Source: Bacteroidales bacterium UBA6445
GTDB lineage: Bacteria > Bacteroidota > Bacteroidia > Bacteroidales > UBA932
Assembly (NCBI GenBank): GCA_002439585.1
Contig: DJOF01000008.1
Coordinates: 206,341 to 270,340, forward strand
Length of the DNA: 64,000 bases
Direction of reading: 5' to 3'
The notes under the pieces: generated by a model
What the model was told of the DNA's origin: nothing
Seen by the model: the letters and a program-made list of their open reading frames with translations, nothing else
The model's database searches: none
Translations under genes and position numbers: made by a program
Shown here: positions 61,555 through 64,000 of the stretch, piece by piece
Layout: the number at the start of each line of letters is the position of its first letter
Numbering within the stretch: the stretch's first letter is position 1

Positions 61555-62889
61555 ATGTTTATGGAAGGAAAGAAAGTATATATCGAGACATACGGCTGTC
61601 AGATGAATGTCAATGACACAGAAGTAATTTTCGCCATCTTGCGCAAGAACGGCTATCAGAAGACAGACAATATAGAGGAAGCAGATGTGATAATGGCAAA
61701 TACCTGCTCAATAAGAGACAATGCCGAGCAGCGGATTTGGGGAAGAATAGACGCTTTCTATGGATATCGCAAAGAAAGACCCAGAGTGGTCACCGGCATA
61801 GTTGGCTGCATGGCCGAACGTCTGAAAGACAAGCTTCTCGAAAGCGGAAGGGTGGATTTTGTGGTAGGTCCCGACGCGTACCGCTCTTTGCCGAGAATGC
61901 TAGAGGCCATAGCTCCCGGGCGCCCACAGATCAATGTGGAGCTCTCCAAGGAAGAGACATATTCCGATATCGAACCTGTGAGGATCGACCGTAACGGAGT
62001 TTCGGCCTTTATCTCCATCATGAGGGGCTGCAACAACGTGTGCTCATATTGTGTAGTGCCTTATACCAGAGGGCGTGAGAGGAGTCGTGATGCCCATACG
62101 ATCATAAAGGAAGCTTGTTCTCTGGCAGAGAAAGGATACCGCGAGGTTACCCTGCTCGGACAGAATGTCGATTCATACTGTTGGACTTCGGATGATGGAA
62201 GAAAATATGACTTTGCTGACCTGCTTGAAGCTGTTGCGGGGATTAACCCTTTGCTTCGTGTGCGTTTCTCCACTTCACATCCCAAGGACATAAGCGACAA
62301 GCTCATAGATACGATGGCCTCTCATTCCAATATCTGCCGTCATATTCATCTTCCTGTGCAGTCGGGCAGTGACGCTATGCTTGAGAAGATGCGCCGTCGC
62401 TACAACAGGGAATGGTATCTCGGCCGGGTTGCGCGGATACGGGAGGCTATGCCGGACTGTGCTATAACCACTGATATAATAGCCGGTTTCTGTGGTGAGA
62501 CAGAGCAGGATCATCAGGATACTCTCTCTATTATGAAGGAAGTGGGATATGACTATGCCTATATGTTCCAGTATTCGGAGCGCCCAGGTACGCTTGCGGC
62601 CATGAAGTATCCAGACGATGTCCCTGCCGGTGAGAAGACACGGCGTCTCAACGAGATTATCGCGCTCCAGAACAATCTGAGCCTCGAAAGCAATAAGAGA
62701 GATGTAGGTTCTGTCTTTTCTGTACTTGTAGAAGGCCCGTCAAGACGCAATTCTGAGGAATTCTGCGGACGCACTTCGACTAACAAAATGTGTGTATTCC
62801 CTGTCGGTGAAGGCTGTAAGGCCGGTGATTATGTGGACGTGAGAGTCCTGTCCTGCACTTCAGCCACCCTTATCTGCGAGAGAGTATAA
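61555..62889 (+). CDS. miaB: tRNA-2-methylthio-N6-dimethylallyladenosine synthase
   Basis: A 444-residue radical-SAM methylthiotransferase that adds a methylthio group to isopentenyl-A37 of tRNAs reading U-starting codons. N-terminal UPF0004 Cys: C15 (TYGCQMN), one in NTCSIRD, one in GIVGCMAE. Radical-SAM Cys: GCNNVCSYC (about 160). The C-terminal TRAM domain (from about 375: SLESNKRDVGSVFSVLVEGPS) binds tRNA. A start at 61561 is possible too, since ATG recurs two codons on. Sequence fits MiaB and not RimO or MtaB. Confidence 0.95.
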   Translation: MFMEGKKVYIETYGCQMNVNDTEVIFAILRKNGYQKTDNIEEADVIMANTCSIRDNAEQRIWGRIDAFYGYRKERPRVVTGIVGCMAERLKDKLLESGRVDFVVGPDAYRSLPRMLEAIAPGRPQINVELSKEETYSDIEPVRIDRNGVSAFISIMRGCNNVCSYCVVPYTRGRERSRDAHTIIKEACSLAEKGYREVTLLGQNVDSYCWTSDDGRKYDFADLLEAVAGINPLLRVRFSTSHPKDISDKLIDTMASHSNICRHIHLPVQSGSDAMLEKMRRRYNREWYLGRVARIREAMPDCAITTDIIAGFCGETEQDHQDTLSIMKEVGYDYAYMFQYSERPGTLAAMKYPDDVPAGEKTRRLNEIIALQNNLSLESNKRDVGSVFSVLVEGPSRRNSEEFCGRTSTNKMCVFPVGEGCKAGDYVDVRVLSCTSATLICERV

Positions 62890-62992
62890 TATCAGCAGTG
62901 GTGACGAGATTCTCTGCAAAGAGGTAGGGGGGAGACTACGAGAGAGTGGCCAGATGATTTACGACAAGATAAGAAACAACCAAATTCAAGGT

Positions 62993-63880
62993 ATGGAAAC
63001 AAACTACAACAAATCACTTTCTCCAGAGTTGGCAGTCAGGCTCTCCAAAATCCGCCATATTGCCTTGGATATGGATGGGACTATATATATGGGCTCGAAA
63101 CTGTTTCCCTTTACGATTTCTTTTCTTGAAGATATGGACAGGGTGGGAGTAAGCCATTCGTTCCTTACCAATAATCCCACTCGCTCAGTTGCGGACTATA
63201 TAGCCAAACTTGCCGCCATGGGGATACGTGCCGATGAAGACAATATGTATACAACTTCTCTTGCGGCAATAGACTATATAAAGGGTCGGTATCCTTCTGC
63301 TCGCAATCTGTATCTTCTCGGTACTCCGAGTATGGTGTCCCAGTTTGCCAAGGCAGGGTTTAGAAACTGTGAGGACAGCGCGGACGATGTTCCTGACGTT
63401 CTTGTCGTAGCCTTTGATCCTACACTTACATATAGTTCGCTTTGTCGTGCCGCATGGTGGGCTTCACAGGGAATACCTTATGTGGCGACCAACCCTGATA
63501 GGGTTTGCCCGACTGATGAGAGGACAGTGCTTGTAGATTGTGGCTCATTGCAAAAATGTATCGAGCACGCAACAGGAAGACATCCTGACATTGTCCTTGG
63601 TAAGCCAGATCCCACTATGCTTCAAGAAATTATGCACAAGAGAGGGTTGAGGCCTGATGAAGTGGCTATGGTAGGTGACAGGATATATACGGATACGGCA
63701 ATGGCACATAATGCAGGTGCTTTCGGAGTGTTGGTGCTCTCAGGTGAGACTGATGTGGCTACGGTTCACCGCGTGGCAGAGAGGGCAGCTGTTGATCCGG
63801 CCCCTGAATTCTATCCTCCGGATCTTGTTGTCAGGGATATCCGGGAGCTCGGTGACCTGATATTAGAAGCAAAATCTTAA
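62993..63880 (+). CDS. HAD-IIA family phosphatase (NagD/PNPase-like)
   Basis: A 295-residue haloacid-dehalogenase superfamily phosphatase of the IIA capped group. The nucleophile and acid Asp are D26 and D28 in ALDMDGTIYMG, motif II is in FLTNNPTRS, motif III Lys in LGKPDP, and motif IV MVGDRIYTDTAMAHNAG. The cap lies about 85-190. NagD and related enzymes remove phosphate from sugar phosphates and UMP; the substrate is not determined here. I use the ATG at 62993; one at 62954 is in frame and adds 13 residues. Possibly cotranscribed with miaB, 103 bases upstream. Confidence 0.87.
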   Translation: METNYNKSLSPELAVRLSKIRHIALDMDGTIYMGSKLFPFTISFLEDMDRVGVSHSFLTNNPTRSVADYIAKLAAMGIRADEDNMYTTSLAAIDYIKGRYPSARNLYLLGTPSMVSQFAKAGFRNCEDSADDVPDVLVVAFDPTLTYSSLCRAAWWASQGIPYVATNPDRVCPTDERTVLVDCGSLQKCIEHATGRHPDIVLGKPDPTMLQEIMHKRGLRPDEVAMVGDRIYTDTAMAHNAGAFGVLVLSGETDVATVHRVAERAAVDPAPEFYPPDLVVRDIRELGDLILEAKS

Positions 63881-63915
63881 GAATTTGTTTCAAAATTTAT
63901 TTAAAAATCATAAAA

Positions 63916-63948
63916 CCCAGGTTACTTTTTGTGGCTTGGGCCTTTTTT
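63916..63948 (+). terminator. Intrinsic terminator of the HAD phosphatase gene
   Basis: CCCAGGTTAC (63916-63925) pairs with GTGGCTTGGG (63931-63940), with three G-U pairs and a five-base loop, followed by CC and T6. Only about 50 bases remain to the window edge, in which I can support nothing. Confidence 0.75.
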
Positions 63949-64000
63949 GTGCCTATATTGCGCACAGATAGCAATGCCGTTGCTGGCTTCCGCGATGCTG

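Overview
The window is a compact chromosome segment from a member of the Bacteroidetes, most probably an anaerobic Bacteroidales. The grounds are: a bS21 gene with a perfect Shine-Dalgarno sequence while almost all other genes lack one; many promoters of the Bacteroidetes primary-sigma type (TTG, about 19-20 bases, then TAnnTTTG); a histone H1-like Hc1 protein; DUF5723 and Omp85-like barrels; lipoproteins; an APH-RapZ fusion; and pyruvate formate-lyase with its activase. I see no phage, insertion sequence, CRISPR array, tRNA or rRNA. Nearly everything is vertically inherited core or envelope DNA. The exact genus cannot be read from the sequence.

Layout. 1-6.2 kb (minus strand): an outer-membrane barrel, then exbB, exbD, tonB and a pseudouridine synthase with a long disordered Arg/Gly tail that runs off the left edge. 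6.3-9.2 kb (minus): ruvC and serS joined stop-to-start, then rpmA, rplU and rpsU. 9.2-11.0 kb (minus): a CobB-type sirtuin and an AAA ATPase with a degenerate P-loop. 11.3-16.9 kb (plus): a giant AsmA-like protein, prmA and tpiA. 17.1-23.6 kb: secreted hydrolases (M49-like lipoprotein, M6 metalloprotease with a small lipoprotein, double-domain esterase), separated by repeat-bearing spacers. 23.7-27.1 kb (minus): Hc1, pth, rplY, ettA. 27.5-31.4 kb: pncA and pncB for NAD salvage, divergent from the kinase-RapZ fusion. 31.5-34.3 kb: two overlapping MFS paralogues. 34.5-39.7 kb: a lipoprotein, mdh, recQ, rubredoxin. 39.8-45.9 kb: a TolC/HlyD/ABC-2 export operon with a divergent AraC regulator. 46.2-54 kb: a putative leader RNA with an internal terminator, a large lipoprotein, a DUF5723 barrel, a TonB receptor, a small lipoprotein and an Omp85-like barrel. 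54.2-57.2 kb: pflBA. 57.4-61.4 kb (minus): LEA-like lipoprotein, SPOR protein, rpoN, cls. 61.5-63.9 kb (plus): miaB and a HAD-IIA phosphatase.

How they work together. The left and centre-right blocks serve the outer membrane (TonB energy, receptors, efflux, lipoproteins). Other genes cover translation and its quality control (serS, ribosomal proteins, pth, ettA, prmA, miaB), fermentation (tpiA, mdh, pflBA), NAD metabolism (pncA, pncB, sirtuin) and DNA repair (ruvC, recQ).

I found no clear new defence or mobile system. The best leads are small-scale: the rpsU Shine-Dalgarno control element, a candidate leader RNA or small RNA in front of the 46.4 kb lipoprotein, a dispersed intergenic repeat, an orphan coding-like and structured segment at 21.4-21.56 kb, an in-frame tail behind the rubredoxin stop codon, and a 9-codon tandem duplication at a gene end.
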